Source: a bacterium
Lineage (GTDB): Bacteria; Cyanobacteriota; Vampirovibrionia; Gastranaerophilales; Gastranaerophilaceae
Direction of reading: 5' to 3'
Assembly: GCA_024408905.1 (NCBI GenBank)
Contig: JAKSUP010000024.1
Span: forward strand, 1 to 11,423
Length of the DNA: 11,423 nt
Part shown: in pieces, positions 1-6,534 of the stretch
Position numbering within the stretch: the first letter of the stretch is position 1
Layout: every line of letters starts with the position of its first letter
The notes under the pieces: model-generated
The model's input: only the letters and a program-made list of their open reading frames with translations
Told to the model about the DNA's origin: nothing
Databases searched by the model: none
Program-made: the position numbers and the translations under genes

Positions 1-920
1 TACATATATTTACCATAAAATTTTTCAAGAAAATCTTCATTTGGTTTTGAACCTGAATTGTATGTATCACGAATGTCATCAAGACATGTTATCGGCTTTC
101 CGTCATCAGTTACACAATTCGGTTTTATAGAATAAGTGCCATCATTATTTTCTTGGAAGTATTTTGCCAACAGAGTTTGTGTTATACCTGCATCTGCAAG
201 TGTTACTTTTGAAAACTTAGAATTTATGTCTGTTTTATATTCTTTGCTCAAATATTCTTCTAACTCTTGTACTGTCATACCATTGTTAATTTTGTACAGT
301 TTGGCAGACAGGTTGCTCTTACCACAATAATAACCATTATCTGACTTTACTTCTGAAAAGAGTTTTTGAATATCGTCTTCAGCAATACCATAATTACATG
401 CCAACAGTTTTATTACTTCTTCAGATATTGTATTTTCTACTTTTTTATCAGTTTGAGATTCGCTTGCATCAATTGAACAAGTTAAAGTATAAGTAGTATA
501 AGCATTTCTCCCTGGGTTACAGGCTTTACCATTGTACACATTCCAATTTTTTGCTTTAAATGTTACTGTAACAGTTCCATTTTCTTGAACTACATTTATA
601 TCATAAATTTCCTTATCCATTCCGTTATTTATGTCTTCAACGCTTTTGGAACCGGATTTGCTTTCTAAACCTTTTACAAATTCATCTACTTCTAAATTTC
701 CTTGCAAAAACAGATTACATAATTGTTCAAATGACAAATCTTCTACCGTACCATATTTTTGGTTTGGATTAAGGTCATTACCTATCATATTCCAAGTTTC
801 ACCGTTTTGTTCAACGGTTTTGCCATTTCCGACATTATTATTGTCTTCTTCTTTTTTCACACCAACGGTTTGACCTGTTTGAAGGTTGTATAAATATTTG
901 CCATAATTACCGTAATCCAT
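1..920 (-). CDS. Uncharacterised protein, at least 306 residues, 3' end outside the window
   Basis: An uninterrupted minus-strand frame runs from ATG at 920-918 to the window edge, giving 306 residues without a stop. The start is set by AGGAGC (926-931, minus strand), five bases upstream. I do not recognise a family. The N-terminus is MDYGNYGKYLYNLQTGQTVG, followed by an acidic, Asn-rich linker (about residues 22-45). There is no signal peptide or membrane segment. About seven Cys are spread through the chain. Three stretches look like related short helical modules (near residues 68-90, 175-200 and 225-270), each with alternating acidic and Leu/Phe residues. A middle part (about 110-150) is Val/Thr-rich and probably beta. 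It follows the 97-residue gene by ten bases, so the two are probably co-transcribed. It could be a structural or secreted protein; the sequence does not say which. Confidence is high that it is a gene and low for any role. Confidence 0.85.
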   Translation of the reverse strand, partial: MDYGNYGKYLYNLQTGQTVGVKKEEDNNNVGNGKTVEQNGETWNMIGNDLNPNQKYGTVEDLSFEQLCNLFLQGNLEVDEFVKGLESKSGSKSVEDINNGMDKEIYDINVVQENGTVTVTFKAKNWNVYNGKACNPGRNAYTTYTLTCSIDASESQTDKKVENTISEEVIKLLACNYGIAEDDIQKLFSEVKSDNGYYCGKSNLSAKLYKINNGMTVQELEEYLSKEYKTDINSKFSKVTLADAGITQTLLAKYFQENNDGTYSIKPNCVTDDGKPITCLDDIRDTYNSGSKPNEDFLEKFYGKYM

Positions 921-929
921 ATTTTGCTC

Positions 930-1223
930 CTATTTTTTTATTATGTTGTAACAAATAAAATCTTGTTTATACTCAAAACATATTCTAAACAAATCGTCTC
1001 GTGATATAATTAAACACTTTGCATCACCAACTTTTATATGATTTACATTTTCGTGAAAATACATAAAGGTTTGTGTAATTTTCTTTGCTTCAGAAATTGA
1101 AGTTATATTATCAAGCATTTTTAATTTGTTTTTAATTTCAAGCACTCTATCTTCTGATGTTAAATACGGTTGAGTGCCAAGGGTGTAATTCTTTATTAAT
1201 AATGAATTTATGTCTTCTTTCAT
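930..1223 (-). CDS. Small uncharacterised protein (97 residues), first gene of a two-gene unit
   Basis: The frame begins MKEDINSLLIKN and ends in a lysine-rich tail (YNIIKK) at TAG 932-930. That stop overlaps the ribosome binding site of the next gene (926-931), so the two are probably translationally linked. A longer start at 1250 adds nine residues but has no ribosome binding site. The start at 1223 has a weak GCGAG eight bases upstream, and a TATACA box at 1259-1254 would start the transcript near 1247, which favours 1223. The protein is small and hydrophilic, probably helical at first (residues 20-60) then more beta-like, with two Cys near the end. There is no signal peptide or recognisable motif. 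By size and position it could be a chaperone or partner of the larger downstream protein, but that is only inference from gene order. Confidence 0.7.
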   Translation of the reverse strand: MKEDINSLLIKNYTLGTQPYLTSEDRVLEIKNKLKMLDNITSISEAKKITQTFMYFHENVNHIKVGDAKCLIISRDDLFRICFEYKQDFICYNIIKK

Positions 1224-1378
1224 TTTTTTTCTCGCATAATAATACCACATGCTTGTATAACGGCATTATTTTGTAAAACTTTAATTAATTTGAAATATAT
1301 TTACAAAACTTAATGTATAATTTGATTTTACAATTAGGTTTTCTTATCACAAAATATTAATTTCAAAGATGTTTGAAG

Positions 1379-1384
1379 TATAAT
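1379..1384 (+). promoter_or_regulatory. Candidate -10 box for alaS
   Basis: TATAAT lies 30 bases before the alaS start, which would give a transcript start near 1391 and a leader of about 24 bases carrying the AAAGGA ribosome binding site (1402-1407). No convincing -35 is seen 16-18 bases upstream. A second TATAAT at 1316-1321 is an alternative. The 1224-1414 gap separates divergent genes and otherwise holds only AT-rich sequence. I see no T-box specifier stem or antiterminator, so alaS does not look T-box controlled. Confidence 0.4.
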
Positions 1385-1414
1385 ATTTTAGAACACATAT
1401 AAAAGGAAAAGATT

Positions 1415-4117
1415 ATGCTAAAAGGAAACGAAATCAGAAAATTATATTTGGATTTTTTTGAAAAAAAATATCAACATACCGTTGTAGAAAGTTCAAGCCT
1501 TGTGCCTGATAACCCTACGGTACTTTTAACAACAGCCGGCATGTTACAATTTTTGCCAATATTTTTAGGGATAGTAAAATCACCTTATGACCCTGCAAGA
1601 GCAACTTCTTGCCAAAAATGTGCCAGAGCCGGTGGTAAAGATTCTGATATCGAAAATGTTGGGCGTACACCACGCCACCATACATTCTTTGAAATGTTAG
1701 GTAACTTCTCTTTTGGCGATTATTATAAAAAAGAAATTATCCCTTGGGCTTGGGAATTTGTAACCGAAGTTTTAAAACTCGACAAAGACAGACTTTGGAT
1801 AACAATATACGAAACTGATGACGAAGCTTTTGATATCTGGAGAAGTATCGGAGTTCCGGCTGAAAGAATTAAAAGAAAAGGTAAAAAAGATAACTTTTGG
1901 GGTCCTCCTGGAGCTTCAGGTTCTTGCGGCCCGTGTTCCGAAATTCACTACGATTTAGGTGAAGAATACAGCTGTGGTCATCCAAATTGTGGTATTGATA
2001 CTTGCGAATGCGACAGATGGGTAGAAATTTGGAACTTAGTGTTTACAGAACTTTATCAAGATGAAGAAGGTAATCAATCACCTTTGGAAAAGAAAAATGT
2101 CGATACAGGTATGGGCTTGGAACGTATTACAATGGTTTGTCAAAATGTAGCATCAACTTTTGAAACAGATTTGTTAAGACCGATTTTAGACAAAGTTTCT
2201 GAAATGTCAGGTGTACCTTACAAAAAATCTGAAAAAACAGATGTTTCTTTGCGTATAATTACAGACCACGCAAGATGCGTTTCTTTCTTAATTTCAGATG
2301 GTGTAATCCCTGGAAATGAAGGAAGAAGCTATGTTTTAAGAATGATTTTACGTCGTGCATTACGTCACGGCAAAATTTTAGGTATGGATTTACCATTCTT
2401 ATACAAACTTGTCGACGTTGTTGTTGATAACTACGGCGATGCTTATCCTGACCTAATTAAAAACAAGGGTAAAATAATCGATGTGATAAAGGCAGAAGAA
2501 GAAAGATTTGCTAAAACTCTTGACAGAGGCTATAAACTTCTCGAAGAATTTATTGAAAACAAAAAAGATATTGATGGAGAAAGCGCTTTCAGACTCTATG
2601 ATACTTTTGGATTCCCATTCGAATTAACAAAAGAAATCGCAGAAGAAAATGGCTTAAATATTGATGAAGCAGGGTTTAAAACAGCTATGCAAGAACAAAA
2701 AGACCGTGCAAAAGCTGCAACTGCAAAGATTTCCGTAACAGGTGACATTAAATATGCAAAAGTTGAGGAAGAAGTCGGTTCAACAGAATTTGTCGGTTAC
2801 GAATATCCTGCATGCGAAGCTCAAGTATTAGCTTTAATTGATGGCGAAGGTTATACAGATGTTGTTTTAAATGCAACTCCATTTTACGCTGAATGTGGTG
2901 GTCAAGTTGGCGATTCAGGTTTCCTTGTAAATGAAACTTTAAAAGCTGAAGTTTTAACAACATTCAAAGTAAATGATTTATATGTTCACAGATGCCAGAT
3001 AGTAAACGGGGAAATCAATGTCGGGGATGTTGTTCTTGCTGCGATTGATACAGCAAGAAGAAATGAAATCAAAGTTCACCACACATCTGCACACTTACTT
3101 CAAGCAGCTTTGAGAAAGGTTGTCGGTGATGAAGTTAAACAAGCAGGTTCTTCTGTTGAAGAAAATCGTATGAGATTTGATTTCACTTTCTCACGTGCTA
3201 TGACTCCTCAAGAAGTCCAAAAAACAGAAGACTTGATAAATGCTTGGATTGGTGCAAAACTTCCTGTTCAAACAGAAATTATGGACATTGAAGAAGCTAA
3301 ATTGACAGGTGCAACAGCATTATTCGGTGAAAAATACGGTGATGTTGTCAGAGTTGTTTCAATTGGTGGCGAAAAACATTGCCACTGCCATGGAGGGGGT
3401 AAATGTGGACACGACCATAGCGAAACTACAAGTCATAATTCAAGTGGGGGAGGATGTAAACACCATGAAGCGAGCGAAGTTATTTCAAAAGAATTTTGTG
3501 CCGGAACTCACGCTAGTAACACAGGTGATTTGAGGCTTATAAAAATTGTATCAGAAGGTGCTATTGCAGCAGGAACACGAAGAATTGAAGCTGTTGTATC
3601 AAATGCTGCACTTGAATACATAAATAAGAAAATTGAAGTTACAAATTCTCTTGAAGCACGTTTTAAAGCTCATACAGACGAAGTTCTTGAAAGAGTTGAA
3701 AAAATAACTGAAGAAAATCGTGAACTTCAAAAAGAACTTGCAAAAGTAAAAGATGATGCAGCAAGAGCAAAATTTGCAGCACTTGTTGATAATGCAAAAA
3801 ATATTGAAGGTGGAAAACTCTTTGTTTCAAAAGTTAACGGGTTTGACTCTGACGCTGTAAAAGCAGGTATTGAATTTTTAGGTAACAAACTTGGCGAAAG
3901 TATTGTTGTTTTGGCAAACGATAAAATGGTTGCCGTAAAAGTTTCTGATACTTTTGTTCAAAAAGGTATTAATGCAGGTCAAATCGTTGGTGAAATTTCA
4001 AGAGCCACAGGCGCAAACGGTGGTGGCAGACCAAACTTTGCTCAAGGTGGAATTAAAGACGCAAGTAAATTAAGTGAAATTCTTACAAAAGTTGAAAACG
4101 ATTTAAACCGAATTTAA
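1415..4117 (+). CDS. alaS: Alanine--tRNA ligase (AlaRS) with a His/Cys-rich insertion in the editing domain
   Basis: Cytoplasmic class II synthetase that charges tRNA-Ala with alanine and hydrolyses Ser/Gly mischarged tRNA-Ala. The 900 residues cover all standard parts. The catalytic core (about 1-240) has the motif 2 region RTPRHHTFFEMLGNFSFGDY (84-103) and motif 3 region GMGLER (232-237). The Cys cluster at 187-199 before EIWNLVF is common in bacterial AlaRS. A tRNA-recognition region follows (about 240-460). The editing domain carries the zinc ligands H556 and H560 (HTSAH) and C695 and H699 (CAGTH). A coiled-coil linker spans about 735-790, and a C-Ala/DHHA1 region holds GGGRPNFAQGG (869-879). 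Length is slightly above the usual 870-880, which the insertion at about 653-690 explains. ATG 1415 is preceded by AAAGGA. Its TAA overlaps the stop of the convergent gene, leaving no room for a dedicated terminator. Confidence 0.98.
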   Translation: MLKGNEIRKLYLDFFEKKYQHTVVESSSLVPDNPTVLLTTAGMLQFLPIFLGIVKSPYDPARATSCQKCARAGGKDSDIENVGRTPRHHTFFEMLGNFSFGDYYKKEIIPWAWEFVTEVLKLDKDRLWITIYETDDEAFDIWRSIGVPAERIKRKGKKDNFWGPPGASGSCGPCSEIHYDLGEEYSCGHPNCGIDTCECDRWVEIWNLVFTELYQDEEGNQSPLEKKNVDTGMGLERITMVCQNVASTFETDLLRPILDKVSEMSGVPYKKSEKTDVSLRIITDHARCVSFLISDGVIPGNEGRSYVLRMILRRALRHGKILGMDLPFLYKLVDVVVDNYGDAYPDLIKNKGKIIDVIKAEEERFAKTLDRGYKLLEEFIENKKDIDGESAFRLYDTFGFPFELTKEIAEENGLNIDEAGFKTAMQEQKDRAKAATAKISVTGDIKYAKVEEEVGSTEFVGYEYPACEAQVLALIDGEGYTDVVLNATPFYAECGGQVGDSGFLVNETLKAEVLTTFKVNDLYVHRCQIVNGEINVGDVVLAAIDTARRNEIKVHHTSAHLLQAALRKVVGDEVKQAGSSVEENRMRFDFTFSRAMTPQEVQKTEDLINAWIGAKLPVQTEIMDIEEAKLTGATALFGEKYGDVVRVVSIGGEKHCHCHGGGKCGHDHSETTSHNSSGGGCKHHEASEVISKEFCAGTHASNTGDLRLIKIVSEGAIAAGTRRIEAVVSNAALEYINKKIEVTNSLEARFKAHTDEVLERVEKITEENRELQKELAKVKDDAARAKFAALVDNAKNIEGGKLFVSKVNGFDSDAVKAGIEFLGNKLGESIVVLANDKMVAVKVSDTFVQKGINAGQIVGEISRATGANGGGRPNFAQGGIKDASKLSEILTKVENDLNRI
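3371..3466 (+). other. His/Cys-rich insertion within the AlaRS editing domain (residues 653-684)
   Basis: Between the V-V-S-I-G-G strand and the S-K-E-F-C-A-G-T-H zinc motif, AlaRS normally has only a few residues (E. coli AlaRS has a short M-G-D-F-S-T link there). Here about 35 extra residues intervene. They include eight His (655, 657, 659, 666, 668, 674, 683, 684) and four Cys (656, 658, 664, 681), set in Gly/Ser/Asp linkers. The encoding DNA has G-runs (near 3392-3399 and 3445-3452) unlike the AT-rich flanks. The composition suggests a flexible metal-binding loop next to the editing-site zinc. The frame is open throughout, so it is part of the protein. Confidence 0.85.
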
Positions 4118-4773
4118 AACTTTCTTAACCAAGTAAGCATATATGAAGCGCTTGCATTAGATTTCATAGGTATATTATATTCAACAAAAACTTGATCATT
4201 TTTTGTCGGATTGTATGCCGTTTGGATAATAGCATTCGGGCTTTGAACCGTTGTATTTGTTTTAAAATCGTGACTTACAACATACGCAGGAGCGAGTGCA
4301 AAGTTAAATTTTCCAACATCTACATTGCCTTTTATAGGTGCAACTTGTAACGTAGTTGATACATTTTTATCTGATGCTGAAAAAACTCCTCTTATCCAAG
4401 TGCTTAAATTTTTTGTCCATTTATAGTTATTTATAATCAATGCCAAAAAATTGGCATTTCCTTTCTTATCAATTTCTCCTCCGGCAAAAATATCTAAATT
4501 ATTTTTCCCTGTAGGTAGAATATAATTTACACCATAGTACGCTTTTGGCAAGCCATCTATATTGCCGGCCATACCTGTTTCAGAAACCAAATATCCTTTT
4601 GGTGTTTCATTTATATCATAATACACCTTATTTTCTTGTGACGCGTTGTTCTTTTGCACAGGTTTTTGAGCCTTTGCAGGTAATAATGCCAAAGAACTTA
4701 TTGCACAAGTTAATGCAACTTTTTTTAACACAGATTGTGGCTTTGTTAGTAATACTTTGTTAATAATAGTCAC
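4114..4773 (-). CDS. Small exported beta-rich protein, probably an outer-membrane barrel
   Basis: A 219-residue protein with a clear signal peptide: K17-K18, a hydrophobic core at about 19-32, and a likely signal peptidase I site after A33-K34-A35. The mature part (~184 residues) is rich in alternating polar/hydrophobic stretches with aromatic residues, and it ends in Leu-Arg-Lys-Phe. A C-terminal Phe after an amphipathic strand is the classic BAM recognition signal of outer-membrane proteins, and the size would suit an 8-10-strand barrel. I recognise no specific family. The start is GTG (4773-4771), chosen because GAGGAG lies five bases upstream (4784-4779) and no ATG precedes the signal peptide. 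It converges on alaS with overlapping stops and diverges from the 527-residue gene. Outer-membrane location is inference; export is well supported. Confidence 0.85.
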   Translation of the reverse strand: MTIINKVLLTKPQSVLKKVALTCAISSLALLPAKAQKPVQKNNASQENKVYYDINETPKGYLVSETGMAGNIDGLPKAYYGVNYILPTGKNNLDIFAGGEIDKKGNANFLALIINNYKWTKNLSTWIRGVFSASDKNVSTTLQVAPIKGNVDVGKFNFALAPAYVVSHDFKTNTTVQSPNAIIQTAYNPTKNDQVFVEYNIPMKSNASASYMLTWLRKF

Positions 4774-4778
4774 TTTTT

Positions 4779-4784
4779 CTCCTC
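4779..4784 (-). promoter_or_regulatory. Shine-Dalgarno site that fixes a GTG start
   Basis: GAGGAG on the minus strand, five bases before GTG 4773. It is the strongest evidence that this gene starts at a GTG rather than further inside, where translation would lose the signal peptide. Confidence 0.75.
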
Positions 4785-4831
4785 AAAATATCGATACACA
4801 TGATTGGTATCTATATTAAATCACAAAAATA

Positions 4832-4844
4832 TAACATTTTGTTA
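4832..4844. repeat. Short inverted repeat between divergent genes
   Basis: TAACATTTTGTTA is a 5-bp inverted repeat around a 3-base centre, in the 143-bp gap (4774-4916) between two divergent genes that both start with GTG. On the minus strand a TTGTGT / TATATT pair 16 bases apart brackets it, so it would lie inside a candidate promoter for the exported protein. It could be an operator, but AT-rich DNA yields such repeats by chance. No clear plus-strand promoter was seen in the gap. Confidence 0.3.
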
Positions 4845-4916
4845 CATTTACACAATATTTATAGCAAAAAAAATTTTTAGACGTTTTTCCATGTACAAAA
4901 AACAGGGAAAAACACC

Positions 4917-6500
4917 GTGATTAATAATGTTTCACAAATGTATAACACCAATTTTAAATATCCCTATAAGACTGAAAAATGTTCTAAAAAGGCATATTCT
5001 TCTGTTCCTTGTGTAAATTTTAGTATAAAACCCTTACAAACACCTTACAATGTTCAATTTACAGGTTTGTCTTTAGCAAGAGAGTACAATAAAACATCAC
5101 ATTACCTTGCTGCATTAACTCTTGAAGCAAAGCGTTTTAAATATGGAGCTGACGGCAACAATTTGTCTTCCAAAAATATCTTACCCACAATTGAAAGATT
5201 ATTTAAGTTAAATAAAGTCTATTTGCCATTCACTATGGCTGATAAGACAAAAGTAAAATGGAAAAACTATATTCCTGATGATATTCGTGATTATTCAATT
5301 AATAAAATAAATGATGCGAGAATAGATAGATTTAATACTTGGAAAACCTTTTTAGAAAATCCGACCGACTATAAAACAACATCTGAATATAATAGTTTAA
5401 AAGAAGAAATAAAGAATGATGATTGTTTAAAATTTATCATTTGGAACGCAATTAATTTTGATATTAAAAACAATAACAGACATATTCCGGTACCATTTGA
5501 CATCAACGCGTTATCAAAAACAGTAACATGGTTAAATTCAATAGAACGAGAAAACAGAAAGCTTCAAGTTGTTTCTATTAAAGAATTTTTAGATATGTAT
5601 ACACATAAATTAAAAGACGAATTGCTAATGTCACGCCCTGAATTATTAGTTTCAAAAAAATATATTCCTGAAGCAGATAGTTGTTGGGTTAGAATTCCTG
5701 CCATAAGAAAAGATTTACAAAATTCATCAAACAATATTGCAGCACTTGAATGTTTAAGCAATGAAAACTGGTGTACGCGTTCAAGTCTTGATAAAGCAGA
5801 AGCTGCACTACAAGATGGCGATTTTTGTTTATATTTGAAGAGAGATGATAACCAAGTTTGGCAAACTGTTCTTGGAATGACAAGTTACAGAGGAAAAATT
5901 GATCAAATACAAGGTCCTAATAACGACAACCTTATACCAATTAGAGAATTAGATAATATCAGAAACTTCTTAAAAGAAAACGAATTGGGTTATGTATCAG
6001 GCATAACTGACGAAGGGCCAAAAGCAATGCAACAAATTATGATTGCAGAAAAACTGAAAGAAATTGAGCCACAAACAAACATGAGTTTATTTACTGCCAT
6101 TAATAAAAAGAATAATTATGTAATTTTGAAAATGCTTTTTGGTGATGTAGATTTCAAAGGCGAAACACCAATGATGTTATTTAATAACAGCAAACCGATG
6201 TTGGCAATTAAAACATATAAATCTTCTATATTGCTGAACAAAACAAAAGGAATTACCGTTCCTATAGCATTCTTTGGCATTAATGAGGATTCCCTTTTAT
6301 CAAATGTTGTAGAAATAAATGGTGATTTTATCCTAAAAGGTACACGTCCGGAATACAATTCTCAAATAACAACATTCCCTAAAAATTTAAAACGAGTTAC
6401 GGGAAAAATCCTATGTACACAAGAACAATATAATAATTTTAAAGAAGATATGTTGAAAGTGGTAAAAAGTCCTCAACAGATTATTGTTTATAATAATTAG
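4917..6500 (+). CDS. Uncharacterised 527-residue protein with a W-C-T / G-D-F domain
   Basis: No named family. The start is GTG 4917, with AGGGA (4904-4908) eight bases upstream; the first ATG is eight codons in. There is no signal peptide or membrane segment. The N-terminal ~50 residues are polar and end in NVQFTG (45-50). A helical, charged region follows (about 55-250). The most distinctive part is about 276-345: ECLSNENWCT, then an Ala-rich helix, GDFCLYLKR (301-309), a beta stretch, KIDQIQGPNNDN (327-338) and IRELDNIRNFL. I have seen the pattern W-C-T, then G-D-F-x-x-Y, then an I-x-x-I/V-x-G-x-N-N element in uncharacterised bacterial and phage proteins. It also resembles in order the core of PcfJ-like proteins, which I treat as a hypothesis. 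Residues 463-500 (I-N-G-D-F, then F-P-K-N-L-K-R-V-T-G) look like one worn leucine-rich-type repeat. It precedes mnmG by 34 bases, but the two need not be functionally linked. Confidence 0.88.
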   Translation: MINNVSQMYNTNFKYPYKTEKCSKKAYSSVPCVNFSIKPLQTPYNVQFTGLSLAREYNKTSHYLAALTLEAKRFKYGADGNNLSSKNILPTIERLFKLNKVYLPFTMADKTKVKWKNYIPDDIRDYSINKINDARIDRFNTWKTFLENPTDYKTTSEYNSLKEEIKNDDCLKFIIWNAINFDIKNNNRHIPVPFDINALSKTVTWLNSIERENRKLQVVSIKEFLDMYTHKLKDELLMSRPELLVSKKYIPEADSCWVRIPAIRKDLQNSSNNIAALECLSNENWCTRSSLDKAEAALQDGDFCLYLKRDDNQVWQTVLGMTSYRGKIDQIQGPNNDNLIPIRELDNIRNFLKENELGYVSGITDEGPKAMQQIMIAEKLKEIEPQTNMSLFTAINKKNNYVILKMLFGDVDFKGETPMMLFNNSKPMLAIKTYKSSILLNKTKGITVPIAFFGINEDSLLSNVVEINGDFILKGTRPEYNSQITTFPKNLKRVTGKILCTQEQYNNFKEDMLKVVKSPQQIIVYNN

Positions 6501-6506
6501 TGCTAA

Positions 6507-6531
6507 TTAATATCGGTTGTAGTAATATTAA
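6507..6531. repeat. 7-bp inverted repeat just before mnmG
   Basis: TTAATAT (6507-6513) and ATATTAA (6525-6531) form a perfect 7-bp inverted repeat with an 11-base centre. It ends three bases before the mnmG start and fills most of the 34-base gap after the previous stop. It is all A/T, so it is a weak hairpin at best. As DNA it could be a regulator site. The right arm overlaps the TAATAT that sits at -12 to -7 of mnmG. Confidence 0.35.
6523..6528 (+). promoter_or_regulatory. Possible -10 box placing the transcript start at the mnmG ATG
   Basis: TAATAT lies exactly 12 to 7 bases before ATG 6535, the position expected when transcription starts on the start codon. No Shine-Dalgarno sequence is present upstream. 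An alternative is TATAAT at 6489-6494, inside the end of the previous gene, which would give a leader of about 34 bases. Neither has a clear -35. Confidence 0.3.
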
Positions 6532-6534
6532 ACT

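Noticed and set aside
136..873. Plus-strand reading frames at 136-330 and 631-873
   Set aside because: They lie opposite the long minus-strand frame 1-920, which has a good ribosome binding site and a far longer open reading. They lack family features and ribosome binding sites.
1251..1414. T-box or other riboswitch in the alaS leader
   Set aside because: The candidate -10 leaves a leader of about 24 bases, and no stem structures or T-box consensus are visible.
2748..3533. Short frames on both strands inside alaS (2748-2963 minus, 3309-3533 plus)
   Set aside because: They are shadows of the recognised AlaRS frame, with biased Leu/Gln/His composition and no independent signals.
4891..4920. 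A nine-codon frame (MYKKQGKTP) whose TGA overlaps the GTG start of the 527-residue gene, suggesting a leader peptide
   Set aside because: It has no ribosome binding site, and its only notable part is the AGGGA that serves the GTG start. Such frames arise readily by chance.
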